DNA of 64,000 bases from Nocardiopsis sp. TSRI0078 (GTDB lineage: Bacteria > Actinomycetota > Actinomycetes > Streptosporangiales > Streptosporangiaceae): the NCBI RefSeq assembly GCF_001905145.1, contig NZ_LWLB01000001.1:434001-498000 (forward strand). Direction: 5' to 3'. This document shows, piece after piece, positions 15,530-23,825 of this stretch. A program made the position numbers and the translations under genes. Each line of letters begins with the position of its first letter. Position 1 is the stretch's first letter. The notes under the pieces are model-generated. The model saw only the letters and a program-made list of their open reading frames with translations. It did not search any database and was not told the DNA's origin.

Positions 15530-15868
15530 ATGACCACCGACACCCGCGCCACCGCCCGTGACGTGCGCTGCCACGCCGTTCAGGTCCTGGCGGACCTGCT
15601 CGCCGAAGACCTGCCCGAGGTCACCTGGCGGGTGCGCACGGTCCACAGGTTCCTACGCCTATACGTCTCCTATCCCCTGGACCACGAGGTCTTGGAGGGG
15701 CACGCCGACTCCCACCAGGCCGTGCGTGAATGGGCCGCGCACCTGGGTGCCGACGTCGAGCTCCTGCACGGCGACACTCCGGCGGCCAGGGCGGTGATCG
15801 ACGGCGTCGGAGTCCGCGTGTGGTGCGCCCCCGAGCGCCGGGACGACGTGAACGCCTCGGAGGAGTAG
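15530..15868 (+). CDS. hypothetical AICE protein
   Basis: A 112-residue acidic protein, ATG 15530 preceded by GAGGAG. VRCHAVQVLADLLAEDLPEV, then TWRVRTVHRFL and a region with DGVGVRVWCAPERRDD suggest a small alpha/beta fold. Its TAG shares a base with the GTG of the replication gene, so the two are coupled. No function recognised. Confidence 0.6.
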   Translation: MTTDTRATARDVRCHAVQVLADLLAEDLPEVTWRVRTVHRFLRLYVSYPLDHEVLEGHADSHQAVREWAAHLGADVELLHGDTPAARAVIDGVGVRVWCAPERRDDVNASEE

Positions 15869-16713
15869 TGGCACCGGCTGACCCGAGCACGGTGCGCGGG
15901 CGGTGGCTGCGCTACGTCTACGCCACCGCCCGCGTTCCCGACAGCGTGCGCGTACTGCTGCTCGTACTCGCGGAGCACATGGACGAGGACGGCCGTGTCG
16001 AGGTCAGCCGAGACGACCTCGCGGCCCTGCTCTCCCGGGCCCCGAGACGCATCTCCGCCCGGCTGGCCGACGCGGTCGCGGCGGGGCTGTTGACCCAGGT
16101 ACGCCGGGGAGCACGCGGCAGGCCGTCCGCGTACCAGGCTGCCCTACCGGACGGTCTACGGGTGACCCCCGGGCAGCACATGCTTCCGGGGAAACAGGTG
16201 ACGGAACCCAGCACCCTTTCCCAGGAAGAGGGTGTCCCCCGGGGAGCACATGCTTCCCGGGAAACGGGGGACACCCGGGGGTCACGGGATGACCCGAACT
16301 GGTGCCCCACGGGGGTCACCAGTTCCGGGGCCCCTATAAGGGAAGGTTCGCGCGACCAGCCGTCACAGGCGACCCCGAGCACCCCTCCAGAACGGGACGG
16401 TTCACCGGCCCCGATCGACCACAAGCGGGTCAACGCGCTCGCGACCGTCTACCACCGGGCCACCAACGGCATGGGCGACTGGAACAAGATCCGCGCCGTC
16501 GTCAAGAAGGCCCTGAGGAACGGCTACTCGGACGAGGAGATCTCCCGGGGGCTCGAACACGTCGCGGCTGACGGTCGCTTCGCCCTGACCGCCGACACCC
16601 TGCGCATCGCGATCAACCGCACCCGGCCACGGCCGCAGCTCCGTGTCGTGGGCGGCCACACCCCGTACCGGAACCCTAGCGATTACGGCGACGATCCGGA
16701 CCCCTGGTCCTGA
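15868..16713 (+). CDS. HTH replication protein carrying an internal origin
   Basis: A 281-residue protein, start GTG 15868 overlapping the previous stop. The first 95 residues form a winged helix of the kind seen in replication initiators (RVLLLVLAEHMDEDGRVEVS, RDDLAALLSRAPRRISARLA). The middle (98-165) is low-complexity because iteron-like DNA repeats lie within it. The C-terminus (VNALATVYHRATNGMGDWNK, then IRAVVKKALRNGYS) is helical. A DnaC-like ATPase follows 10 bp on. The arrangement matches actinomycete plasmids whose origin lies inside the rep gene. Confidence 0.7.
   Translation: MAPADPSTVRGRWLRYVYATARVPDSVRVLLLVLAEHMDEDGRVEVSRDDLAALLSRAPRRISARLADAVAAGLLTQVRRGARGRPSAYQAALPDGLRVTPGQHMLPGKQVTEPSTLSQEEGVPRGAHASRETGDTRGSRDDPNWCPTGVTSSGAPIREGSRDQPSQATPSTPPERDGSPAPIDHKRVNALATVYHRATNGMGDWNKIRAVVKKALRNGYSDEEISRGLEHVAADGRFALTADTLRIAINRTRPRPQLRVVGGHTPYRNPSDYGDDPDPWS
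16160..16325 (+). repeat. iteron-like repeats, candidate replication origin
   Basis: Five copies of GTG(A/T)CCCCCG lie in 158 bp in both orientations: 16162-16171 and 16232-16241 forward, 16265-16274, 16276-16285 and 16310-16319 reversed. The first two lie within longer direct repeats, 16161-16195 and 16231-16265 (32 of 35 identical). A perfect 9-bp inverted repeat, GAACTGGTG/CACCAGTTC, spans 16296-16325, and CCTATAAGG follows at about 16333-16341. All are inside the HTH replication gene. Iterons embedded in rep genes are known for actinomycete plasmids. Confidence 0.6.
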
Positions 16714-16723
16714 GAGGCACCGC

Positions 16724-17416
16724 ATGAACACGACCACCGAAACGCAGTTCTTCGCCAGACTGGCGCGCATCACCCGAGAGAAGGGACTCGACACCACGCC
16801 CGGCCCGGTCGAGGACGCACCACACCCCGACCTTCCGGGCCACCCTGAGTACCACCACAGGCAGCGGGTCAACGCGGCCCTGACCAAGTTCGAGCGGGCG
16901 ACACCGCCCCGGTACCTGACCGCCTCGACGGAGCACCCCCGGGTGTGCGATTGGGCCGACCAGGTCGCCGCCGACGTGACGCAGGCGCCCTCGCTCATGC
17001 TCTGGGGCGGCACCGGCACCGGGAAGACCCACGCGGCGTTCGGAGCCGTGCGCAGGATCGCTCTGACCGGCCCCGCACGGTTCGGCTTTCTGGCCACCAC
17101 GTTCCCGGACTTGTACGCCGCTCTCCGGCCCGGAGCGGCCACGGACGAGGAGCGGGAGCGGCTCATGCGCCGGGTGCTGAGCGTGCCCGTGCTGCTCCTG
17201 GACGACCTCGGGACCACGAAGTCCTCGCTGTGGACCGAGGAGACGACGTACCGGATCGTCAACCACCGCTACAACCGCATGCTCCCGGTCATCGTCACGA
17301 GCAACGAGCCGCCCGCAGCCCTGCCGGAGCTGCTGGGCGACCGGATCGCGTCGCGGCTGATCGAGATGACGACCCGTGTCGAGATGAACGGCCGGGACCG
17401 GCGGCTCACCCGGTGA
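16724..17416 (+). CDS. DnaC/IstB-like AAA+ ATPase, helicase loader
   Basis: A 230-residue ATPase with Walker A GGTGTGKT at 95-102, Walker B VLLLDDLG (D160, D161), sensor 1 PVIVTSNEPP and an arginine-containing SRLIEMTTR. This matches DnaC-type loaders that place the replicative helicase at an origin. With the preceding HTH protein it forms a replication module unrelated to the RepSA of element 1. No transposase partner is nearby, so an IstB role is unlikely. Confidence 0.82.
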   Translation: MNTTTETQFFARLARITREKGLDTTPGPVEDAPHPDLPGHPEYHHRQRVNAALTKFERATPPRYLTASTEHPRVCDWADQVAADVTQAPSLMLWGGTGTGKTHAAFGAVRRIALTGPARFGFLATTFPDLYAALRPGAATDEERERLMRRVLSVPVLLLDDLGTTKSSLWTEETTYRIVNHRYNRMLPVIVTSNEPPAALPELLGDRIASRLIEMTTRVEMNGRDRRLTR

Positions 17417-17514
17417 GCGCCGCCGCCCACCTCAGGAAAAGCGACCCCGGCCTGTACCGCCAAGCACCGCCGGAGCCGCGCCCCGAACCCCGTGAGAGGC
17501 AAGGAGCACTTCCC

Positions 17515-17763
17515 ATGATGACCGACCGCACCAAGCCGCGCCGGGTGCGACCGGCCAAGACCCCCACCGTCCCGGCACAGCGTGCCCGGGGCTGGCTGAC
17601 CGTGGACGAGTTCTGCGGGGAGCTGATGATCAGCCGCGACACCTTCTACGACTGGCGCAAGAAGGGGCGCGCCCCCAAGTGCGCCAAGCTCCCGAACGGG
17701 AGCCTGCGCATCCGCCGTTCGGAGTTCGAGAAGTTCATGACCACCGCTGAGGACAACGCCTGA
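17515..17763 (+). CDS. excisionase (Xis), element 2
   Basis: An 82-residue helix-turn-helix protein, ATG 17515 after AAGGAG. WLTVDEFCGELMISRDTFYD is the helix-turn-helix, and LPNGSLRIRRSEFEKFM the wing typical of AlpA/HTH_17 excisionases. The basic N-terminal 25 residues are longer than in the element 1 Xis. Its stop overlaps the integrase ATG. Confidence 0.85.
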   Translation: MMTDRTKPRRVRPAKTPTVPAQRARGWLTVDEFCGELMISRDTFYDWRKKGRAPKCAKLPNGSLRIRRSEFEKFMTTAEDNA

Positions 17764-19202
17764 TGATCGACTCTGACGATCTGAGCTACAAGGTCGCCGT
17801 TTGGAAGGTCACCACCTACAAGGGCACCCGGGGGACGACCTACCGGGTGCGCTGGAAGGTCGGCACCGAGGAGTTCAAGGAGCCGTTCAAGAAGCGGGCG
17901 CAGGCGGACGCCTTCCGCTCCCAGCTCGTGCAGGCCCAGAGCAGGGGCGAGGCGTTCAGCCTGTCCAAGGGGCTGCCCGTGAGCATGCTCCGGGAGGAGC
18001 GGCCGGAGATGTCCTGGTACGACTTCGCGGTCACCTACGTGGACCACAAGTGGCCGGACATCTCCGCCAAGCACCGAGGCAACATCGCGTTCGCCCTGAT
18101 GATGGCGACGACGGCGCTGTTCACCACCGAGCGGGGGATGCCGGACCCGGCGCTGCTCCGGGCCGCGCTGAGGCGTTGGGCCTACAGCAAGACCTACCGG
18201 GCGGCGGAGCGTCCACCAGAGGTGGAGAACGCCTTGCGGTGGGCCTCCCGGCACACCCGCGCGGTCGGGGAGCTGGCCGACCCGAAGGTCGCGGACGCCG
18301 CCGTGCGCGCGGCCATCCGCGACCTGGAGGGCAGGAAGCTCGTGGTCGGCTCCCAGCGGCGCAACCACGGCATCCTCAAGGCCGCGCTGGCGTACGCCGT
18401 GAGCGAGGGCCTGCTCGAACGGAACCCGATCGGAGAGCTGGAGGCAACCACGTCCCGCTCCGTCCACCAGGTCGACCGGCGGTGCGTGGTGAACCCGGAG
18501 CAGGCCCGGAACCTGCTCGACAAGGTGCGGGAGTACGGCTACGAGGAGACCGAGCGGCGACAGGGCATGAAGTCCGGTCCGCGGCTGGTCGCGTTCTTCG
18601 GGTCGATGTACTACGCCGCGCTCCGGCCCGAGGAGGCGGTGAACCTGCGCAAGCACAACCTGTCCCTGCCCGCGCCCCGGGTCGACGCGACCGGCTCACC
18701 GGTCTACGACTGGGGCGAGATCTACGTGGAGGAGGTCACCCCCGACGCACGGCCGGAGTTCACCGACGACGGCACCAGCCGCGACACCCGGCGCGGCCCG
18801 AAGCAGCGCGAAGCTGGGGAGGTCCGGCCGGTCCCCTGCCCGCCGGAGCTGACCCGGCTCTTCTGGGAACACCTGGAGGGCTTCGGCACCGACCCGGAGG
18901 GGAGGCTGTTCACCGGCGTGCGCGGCGGTCCCCTCGCGACGATCACCTACCGGCGCGCGTGGGCGTGGGCACGCGAGGAGGTGCTGAGCGAGGCTGAGGC
19001 ACGCTCTCCGCTCGCGAGGCGTCCCTACGACCTCCGGCACACCTGCGTGTCCACGTGGCTCAACGCGGGCGTCTCAGAGACGCTCGTGGCCCAGTGGGCG
19101 GGGCACAGCGTGGCCGTGCTCAAGAAGATCTACGCGAAGTGCCTCGTCGGGGAGGAGGACCGGGCCAAGCGCCAGATCGAGGAGGCCCTGCGCCGCTCCT
19201 GA
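17763..19202 (+). CDS. tyrosine integrase, element 2
   Basis: A 479-residue recombinase coupled to xis. Catalytic residues: R288 (AALRPEEAVNL), R425-H426 (YDLRHTC), H448 (GHSVAVL), Y457 (KIYAK). It has an N-terminal arm-binding region (about 20-75) and a core-binding domain (about 80-230), and is longer and clearly different from the element 1 integrase. It lies 129 bp from the tRNA-Phe repeat. That two dissimilar integrases sit beside copies of the same site implies convergent use of one tRNA target. Confidence 0.92.
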   Translation: MIDSDDLSYKVAVWKVTTYKGTRGTTYRVRWKVGTEEFKEPFKKRAQADAFRSQLVQAQSRGEAFSLSKGLPVSMLREERPEMSWYDFAVTYVDHKWPDISAKHRGNIAFALMMATTALFTTERGMPDPALLRAALRRWAYSKTYRAAERPPEVENALRWASRHTRAVGELADPKVADAAVRAAIRDLEGRKLVVGSQRRNHGILKAALAYAVSEGLLERNPIGELEATTSRSVHQVDRRCVVNPEQARNLLDKVREYGYEETERRQGMKSGPRLVAFFGSMYYAALRPEEAVNLRKHNLSLPAPRVDATGSPVYDWGEIYVEEVTPDARPEFTDDGTSRDTRRGPKQREAGEVRPVPCPPELTRLFWEHLEGFGTDPEGRLFTGVRGGPLATITYRRAWAWAREEVLSEAEARSPLARRPYDLRHTCVSTWLNAGVSETLVAQWAGHSVAVLKKIYAKCLVGEEDRAKRQIEEALRRS

Positions 19203-19272
19203 ACGTGGCCGCGCATTGGCCGTGGGCACCCACCGAGACCCGCCACCGCCCACCGGCAGCCACCGACGCACG

Positions 19273-19315
19273 AAAAGGCCCCGCCATCTGTTTACACAGG
19301 TGGCGGGGCCTTTTT
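19273..19315. terminator. bidirectional terminator between int and tRNA-Phe
   Basis: AAAAGGCCCCGCCA (19273-19286) pairs with 19301-19315 across a 14-nt loop, with A-run and T-run on opposite sides. It can end both the plus-strand integrase transcript and the minus-strand tRNA operon. Confidence 0.85.
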
Positions 19316-19330
19316 GCATGTGTGTGGGTT

Positions 19331-19373
19331 GTGGCTAGGGGCGGGGTCGAACCGCCGACCTTCCGCTTTTCAG
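19331..19373 (-). repeat. attachment-site repeat: tRNA-Phe 3' half, copy 2
   Basis: The 43 bp identical to 6585-6627. Here it is continuous with the rest of the tRNA-Phe gene, so integration preserved the tRNA. The repeat runs from the anticodon loop to just past the 3' end, as is usual for tRNA-targeting integrases. Confidence 0.92.
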
Positions 19374-19405
19374 GCGGACGCTCGTACCAACTGAGCTACC
19401 TAGCC
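19332..19405 (-). tRNA. tRNA-Phe (GAA)
   Basis: On the minus strand the acceptor stem GGCTAGG pairs with CCTAGCC, discriminator A. The anticodon loop is CTGAAAA on the stem TCCGC/GCGGA, giving anticodon GAA, and the T-arm GGCGG TTCGACC CCGCC is intact. CCA is not encoded. It is the last gene of a Glu-Asp-Phe cluster and the integration target of both elements. Confidence 0.95.
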
Positions 19406-19430
19406 TCGTTCGCCGATCTCTCGGCAACGG

Positions 19431-19505
19431 CGGTCCTGACGGGATTTGAACCCGCGGCCTCCACCTTGACAGGGTGGCGAGCACTCCTAACTGCTCCACA
19501 GGACC
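19431..19505 (-). tRNA. tRNA-Asp (GTC)
   Basis: Minus strand: acceptor GGTCCTG/CAGGACC, discriminator G as expected for Asp, anticodon loop CTGTCAA on CCACC/GGTGG, anticodon GTC. It lies 25 bp upstream of tRNA-Phe. Confidence 0.95.
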
Positions 19506-19593
19506 TTGTTCTGTTGTCACGCCGGGCTTGTGACCCCGCGCGTTGCTGCGCTTCTCATTCTGCCAGATGTCCGACAGTGCTCGAACCGCCTCG

Positions 19594-19666
19594 TACCCCC
19601 AACGGGATTCGAACCCGCGCTACCGCCTTGAAAGGGCGGCGTCCTAGGCCGCTAGACGATGGGGGC
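19594..19666 (-). tRNA. tRNA-Glu (TTC)
   Basis: Minus strand: acceptor GCCCCCA with TGGGGGT (terminal G-T wobble), anticodon loop CTTTCAA on CCGCC/GGCGG, anticodon TTC. First gene of the Glu-Asp-Phe cluster, whose order is conserved in many actinobacteria. Confidence 0.95.
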
Positions 19667-19762
19667 CCGTGTGACACGCCAAGCATAGGGGAGATACCCG
19701 ACCAACACCAAAGTGATTCCCCAGGACGGCCGGAGTTCGCCCCACCTGCGGGAACATCGCCG

Positions 19763-21298
19763 TCAGGGTGTGCGCTCGGCGTCGCCGGTCTCCTCCGCCG
19801 GGCTCTCTGCCGACTCTCCCACGGGGCGGTCCGGGTCGGCCTCGATGTGCCGCTCGACCTGCGCCGACGTGAGACCGACACCGCCCAGGTCGATGTCGTC
19901 GCGCGCCTGGAGGCGCCCGGTTTCGGCGTCGAAGTACAGAACCGACGCCTGGTACGGGATCGGACGGTCGGATCCGTGATCAAGGCCACGCAGTCCCGCG
20001 CCGCCGGTGGACCCCTGCACCAGGAACCTGGTGCCCTGGTCGGTCAGCTCGGTGGAGCGCAGGTGCTCGCCACCCGTCAGGACCAGGGGCACCACCCCGT
20101 CGAACGCCTCCGCCTGCGTGCGCGTGTGCATCAGGACCACGTCCACGTCCTCCCGGGAGCGGACCACCTCCTCGGCCTCCTCCTCGCCCTGGGCGGCCAC
20201 CTCGGAGGCGCTCGGGTTGAGGCGGGTCGCGTCGGGGGTGTATCTGGGGTCCCCCGATCCGTAGAAGGTCAGGCCGCCCACCTCTCGGACGTCGCCGTCC
20301 AGCACCACGGCGTTCTCCTGCGCCGCCACCGCGCGCTGCGTGCCCATGGAGTCGTGCCGGCCGCGCACCCACACGTAGGGGACGTCCAGCTCGCCGATCT
20401 CGTCGGCGAACACGTCCTCGGCCGCGCTGCCGCGGTCGGTGAGGTCTCCCGAGTCCACCACCATGTCGGCCCCGTACTGGTCCTTGAGCGTGCGGATGAT
20501 GCTCCACGACGCCGGGTTCAGCTGGATGTCGGACACGTGCAGCACACGGATCACCGACTCGTCCTCCTCGTAGACGGGGAGGGTGGAGGTGGCCTCGTAG
20601 ATCATCGCGACGTTGCCGACCAGGCCCGCCAGCTGCTCCTGGTACTGGCTGAACCGGCCCACCACCTCCTCGGCGCTGCCCACCACCTGCGGTGCGCCCG
20701 CGATCAGGCCCGTGTACCGGGGCTCGGCGATGGCGCTGGGGTTGAAGGTGTTGGCGGCGACGGCGCCGGAGGCCGCGAGCACGCCCAGCGAGACGAGCGC
20801 GCTGGCCAGGGCCCGCCACACGTTCCGGAAGAGCAGCAGCCCCGTCACGGCCGCCCCGAGGGCCGCGACGAGCGCCGCGCGCACCAGCAGGTCGATCACC
20901 CCGGCCCTCAGGTCGGAACCGATACCCGCGGCCATGCGGTTGATGGCGTCGGGATCGGTGAAGACCTTCTCGGCGGCGGACAGCCGGATGTCGGTGATGG
21001 TCGCCTCGAGCTTGAGGGGGGCGTTGTGGGTGTCGAACGCCAACTGCCCCAGCGGGGCGACGTTGACGACCGTCTCACCGTGCCACTGGGGGCTCAGCCC
21101 CAGGGTGACGTCCGCGGGGCCGATGGGGGTGACCACCTGCCCGCCCAGCGCCAGGCCCAGCCAGCCTCCGACCAGGCCCGCCACGACGACGCATCCCCAC
21201 CTCCACGCGCGTCCCGCGCGCAGCCGGTCGAAGGTGCCGCGGAGCCGACGGAGGGCCCCACGAAAGTCGTACCCGCGGATCGCTTCCCAAGACAACAC
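19763..21298 (-). CDS. membrane-anchored metallophosphoesterase
   Basis: A 511-residue protein. Hydrophobic helices at about 33-55, 137-160 and 163-182 anchor it, with an extracytoplasmic-looking segment between. The calcineurin-like catalytic domain starts near 250 with HVSDIQLN (H254, D257), then VDSGDLTDRG, VRGRHDS and VLMHTR. Such enzymes hydrolyse phosphoesters using two metal ions; the substrate is unknown. The tail is acidic (ESAESPAEETGDAERTP). It is convergent with the tRNA cluster's flank and diverges from the metallopeptidase gene. Confidence 0.82.
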   Translation of the reverse strand: MLSWEAIRGYDFRGALRRLRGTFDRLRAGRAWRWGCVVVAGLVGGWLGLALGGQVVTPIGPADVTLGLSPQWHGETVVNVAPLGQLAFDTHNAPLKLEATITDIRLSAAEKVFTDPDAINRMAAGIGSDLRAGVIDLLVRAALVAALGAAVTGLLLFRNVWRALASALVSLGVLAASGAVAANTFNPSAIAEPRYTGLIAGAPQVVGSAEEVVGRFSQYQEQLAGLVGNVAMIYEATSTLPVYEEDESVIRVLHVSDIQLNPASWSIIRTLKDQYGADMVVDSGDLTDRGSAAEDVFADEIGELDVPYVWVRGRHDSMGTQRAVAAQENAVVLDGDVREVGGLTFYGSGDPRYTPDATRLNPSASEVAAQGEEEAEEVVRSREDVDVVLMHTRTQAEAFDGVVPLVLTGGEHLRSTELTDQGTRFLVQGSTGGAGLRGLDHGSDRPIPYQASVLYFDAETGRLQARDDIDLGGVGLTSAQVERHIEADPDRPVGESAESPAEETGDAERTP

Positions 21299-21391
21299 AC
21301 CCCCATCATGCCGCCGCGGGAGGCCGTTCCCAATGTTTCCTCCCCTCCAGAGTGTTATGTCTCTTCCGGCCGGCCTCGGTCAGGCAGCACA

Positions 21392-21742
21392 ATGGCGGGT
21401 GTGGTGGAACTGACGCGCAGGGACTTCGAGGAACTGGTCGCCGACGCACTGGACCAGATCCCGCCCGAGCTGGCGGGGCTCATGGACAACGTGGTGATCA
21501 CCGTCGAGGAGGAGTCCCCGGAGGGGCTGCTCGGCCTGTACGAGGGCATCCCGCTGACCGAGCGCGGGGACGCCTACTTCGGGGTTCTGCCCGACCAGAT
21601 CTTCATCTACCGGCGCAACATCTGCGCCTTCTGCGAGACCCCCGAACAGGTGGTCGAGGAGGTCCTGGTCACCGTGGTGCACGAGATCGCGCACCACTTC
21701 GGGATCGACGACACCAGGCTGACCGAACTCGGCTGGGGCTGA
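21392..21742 (+). CDS. metallopeptidase family protein (zincin-like)
   Basis: A 116-residue protein with the zinc motif HEIAHHFGID near the C-terminus (HExxH with a following acidic residue) and an N-terminal acidic domain (VELTRRDFEELVADALDQIP). It matches the short actinobacterial metallopeptidase family formerly DUF1025. ATG 21392 was chosen to fit family length. The frame stays open far upstream, but that stretch is antisense to the phosphoesterase and is not coding. Confidence 0.85.
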   Translation: MAGVVELTRRDFEELVADALDQIPPELAGLMDNVVITVEEESPEGLLGLYEGIPLTERGDAYFGVLPDQIFIYRRNICAFCETPEQVVEEVLVTVVHEIAHHFGIDDTRLTELGWG

Positions 21743-22105
21743 CCCGCCGTGCCCGCCCCGCCCTCCTCCCCTCCGCGGCCCCGCGCGGGGCGGCCTCCCG
21801 CGAGGAGCACTCCGACGAAGGGGGACTTTGCACGACCCTCCGTGAAAACAGGAGGACTATTCGCACATACCTGGCATTCCTGACCCCCGCCCGGACTCCC
21901 GTGCGGATATCCCCACCTGGGAGAGCGATCCGTTCATGACCTGCGGAGAGTACGGCCGAATCCGCCCTGGCATTCCTTACTCACAGCAACGAATCAGACA
22001 CGAATTTCCGGAAAAGGCTTGCGATGAGCCCCACCTTCCGGAACTGTTGGTTATTGGGACACGACACAGCGTGATTACAACCCTGTAACAGTAAGGGAGT
22101 GCCGG
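21743..22105 (+). other. intergenic region, no gene seen
   Basis: No credible coding sequence. The right part (21960-22090) is AT-rich and probably holds the promoter of the MFS gene, ending with GTAAGGGAG as its ribosome site. Confidence 0.5.
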
Positions 22106-23410
22106 GTGGCCAATCCGCGCCTCGACAACACACCTGACAACGGAGACCACGAGTCTTCGAGCGCCCCCAACAGCGACGACTGGCGGAGCAGCTACCGCGA
22201 CGTCATGGCGATCCGCGAGTTCCGGTCCGTCTGGCTCGCCCACGCACTGTCGATGATCGGCACGAACCTGCTGAACATCGCCACCAGCGTCCTCGTCTTC
22301 CAGGTGACCGGATCGGCGCTCGCCGCGGGCGTCACCCTGGCCCTGACCTTCCTGCCCCCGATCATCAGCCCCCTGATCGCGGGACTCGCCGACCTCTTCC
22401 CCCGCCGACGCGTCATGATCGCCTGCGACATCACGCGGGCGGCCGTCATCGTGCTCATCGGCATCCCCGGCATGCCGATCTGGGCCATCTGGATACTGCT
22501 GTTCTGCTCCGTGGTGCCGTCGATCCCCTTCGCGGCGGCCCGGGCCGCGATGATGGCCGAGATCGTCCAGGGCGAGCGCTACGTGGCGAGCACCGCCATC
22601 ATCCAGCTGACCTCGCAGGTCGGCATGCTCGCCGGCCTGGTCGCCGGCGGCGTGATCGTCTCCTACGTGGGCCCCAACGTCACCGTGATGTCGACCGGCA
22701 TCCTCTTCGTGCTGTCCGCCGTCGTCGTACTGCTGGGCGTCAAGGCCCGCCCCTCGCCCCGCGCGGAGAAGGAGGACCGTCCCGGGTTCCTGGCCATGAC
22801 CCGCGACGGGGCCAAGCTCGTCTTCGCCGACCCGCGCCTGCGCACCCTGGCGCTGCTCGCCTGGCTCGCCGGGCTGTACGGCATCCCCTACGGCCTGGCC
22901 AACCCCATGGCCGAGGAGAGCGGCGCGGGCCCGGCCGCCGCCGGGTTCATCATGGCGGGCTCCTCGATCGGAGCCTTCGTCGGCGGGCTCGTCCTGACAC
23001 GGATCATCCCGCCGCCCACCCGTATGCGCCTGCTCGGCCCGCTGGCGGTGTTCACCTGCGTACCCCTGCTGCTGTGGCTGGCCGACCCGCCGCTGTGGCT
23101 GATGGTGACGGCCCTGGCGCTCTGCGGCGTCGCGGGCTCCTACCAGTTCGTGGCCAACGCGGCGTTCGTGCTGTGCGTGCCCCAGGAGGGCCGCGGTCTG
23201 GCCTTCGGCCTGGTCGCGGCGGGGCTCCAGGCCGCACAGGGCGTGGGCATCCTGGTCGCCGGGTTCTTCGCCGAGCACTTCGGTACCGGCGTCGTCATCG
23301 CGTCGGCCGGCGCCCTCGGCGTCGTCTGCGCGACGCTGCTGGCGATCCCGTGGTCGCGGATGGCCGGGCAGACCATCGAGCGGATGAACGCGACCGGGAG
23401 CGCTCCCTAG
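22106..23410 (+). CDS. MFS exporter, EntS-like
   Basis: A 434-residue, 12-helix major facilitator protein, GTG start after AAGGGAG. The loop LADLFPRRRVMIACDITRAA is the motif-A region typical of the EntS/enterobactin-exporter-like branch, and the C-terminal half includes AGSSIGAFVGGLVLTRI. Substrate unknown; siderophore or drug export are the usual roles. It stands alone with a terminator directly behind it. Confidence 0.82.
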   Translation: MANPRLDNTPDNGDHESSSAPNSDDWRSSYRDVMAIREFRSVWLAHALSMIGTNLLNIATSVLVFQVTGSALAAGVTLALTFLPPIISPLIAGLADLFPRRRVMIACDITRAAVIVLIGIPGMPIWAIWILLFCSVVPSIPFAAARAAMMAEIVQGERYVASTAIIQLTSQVGMLAGLVAGGVIVSYVGPNVTVMSTGILFVLSAVVVLLGVKARPSPRAEKEDRPGFLAMTRDGAKLVFADPRLRTLALLAWLAGLYGIPYGLANPMAEESGAGPAAAGFIMAGSSIGAFVGGLVLTRIIPPPTRMRLLGPLAVFTCVPLLLWLADPPLWLMVTALALCGVAGSYQFVANAAFVLCVPQEGRGLAFGLVAAGLQAAQGVGILVAGFFAEHFGTGVVIASAGALGVVCATLLAIPWSRMAGQTIERMNATGSAP

Positions 23411-23452
23411 GGCGTCGTGCGGCGGGCTCCGACCCGGCCGGAGACGCCCTAG
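23407..23452. terminator. terminator shared by converging genes
   Basis: CTAGGGCGTC (23407-23416) pairs perfectly with 23443-23452. The stem includes the stop codon of the MFS gene and that of the tiny minus-strand ORF, so it could serve both strands. No T-run. Confidence 0.6.
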
Positions 23453-23565
23453 CGCTCCTTGCCGCACTCCGCGGGGGTGTCGCGGGTCTCCTCGACCTCG
23501 CGCTCCTCCCGCGGGGCACGCAGCTCACGGCGTTTCCAGCCCGGGTGTGCTCTGAGGGTCCACAT
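23449..23565 (-). CDS. 38-aa basic/acidic peptide coupled to the PspC gene
   Basis: A very short ORF whose ATG (23565) overlaps the stop of the PspC gene (ATGA) and whose stop sits in the terminator stem. The product starts MWTLRAHPGWKRRELRAP and is highly charged. The overlap favours translation, but the size makes it uncertain; no family recognised. Confidence 0.35.
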   Translation of the reverse strand: MWTLRAHPGWKRRELRAPREEREVEETRDTPAECGKER

Positions 23566-23825
23566 CAGTTCTCGCTCGGCTTTCCCTGGAAGTTGCGGAT
23601 GATCTGCTCCAGCAAGGAGCGCTTCTCGTTCTCGGCCGGCATGACCAGCCAGGCCAGGATGTAGACGAAGACGCCGCTGAACCCGAGGACCGTCAGGACC
23701 ACGAAGACCAGGCGGACGATGTTGGAGTCGACGTTGAGGAACTCGGCGATCCCGCCGCACACACCGGCCAGGTAACGGTCGGAACCACTGCGGCGGAAGC
23801 GCTTGTTCTGGTAGTTCTCGTTCAT
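23565..23825 (-). CDS. PspC-domain protein
   Basis: An 86-residue protein starting MNENYQNKRFRRSGSDRYLA, then GVCGGIAEFLNVDSNIVRLV and a hydrophobic VFVVLTVLGFSGVFVYILAW, the standard PspC layout: a short DNA- or lipid-facing start, an amphipathic helix and one or two membrane helices. ATG 23825 has a GGTGGAG site. Actinobacterial PspC-only proteins are linked to envelope stress; no partner kinase is adjacent. Confidence 0.85.
   Translation of the reverse strand: MNENYQNKRFRRSGSDRYLAGVCGGIAEFLNVDSNIVRLVFVVLTVLGFSGVFVYILAWLVMPAENEKRSLLEQIIRNFQGKPSEN

Larger units (their letters stand above)
6585..19330 (+). mobile_element. AICE element 2, inserted in tRNA-Phe
   Basis: This 12.7-kb segment is bounded by two identical 43-bp repeats derived from the tRNA-Phe gene. 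It contains cargo (TA-like pair, gntR-purC-orf80), an SpdB-like protein with small transfer proteins, TraB, a replication module with internal iteron-like repeats, excisionase and integrase. The genes from 10.5 kb to 19.2 kb run in one direction with many overlapping starts and stops. The core frames are intact, so it may be functional. Confidence 0.87.

Noticed and set aside
12944..15646. A 900-codon open frame on the minus strand
   Set aside because: It is antisense to TraB and neighbours, low in complexity (His, Gly, Asp, Val), has no ribosome site and matches no family. It results from high GC on the coding strand.
19055..21391. Long plus-strand extension of the metallopeptidase frame
   Set aside because: It runs through the tRNA cluster and antisense to the metallophosphoesterase. 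The real gene starts at ATG 21392.
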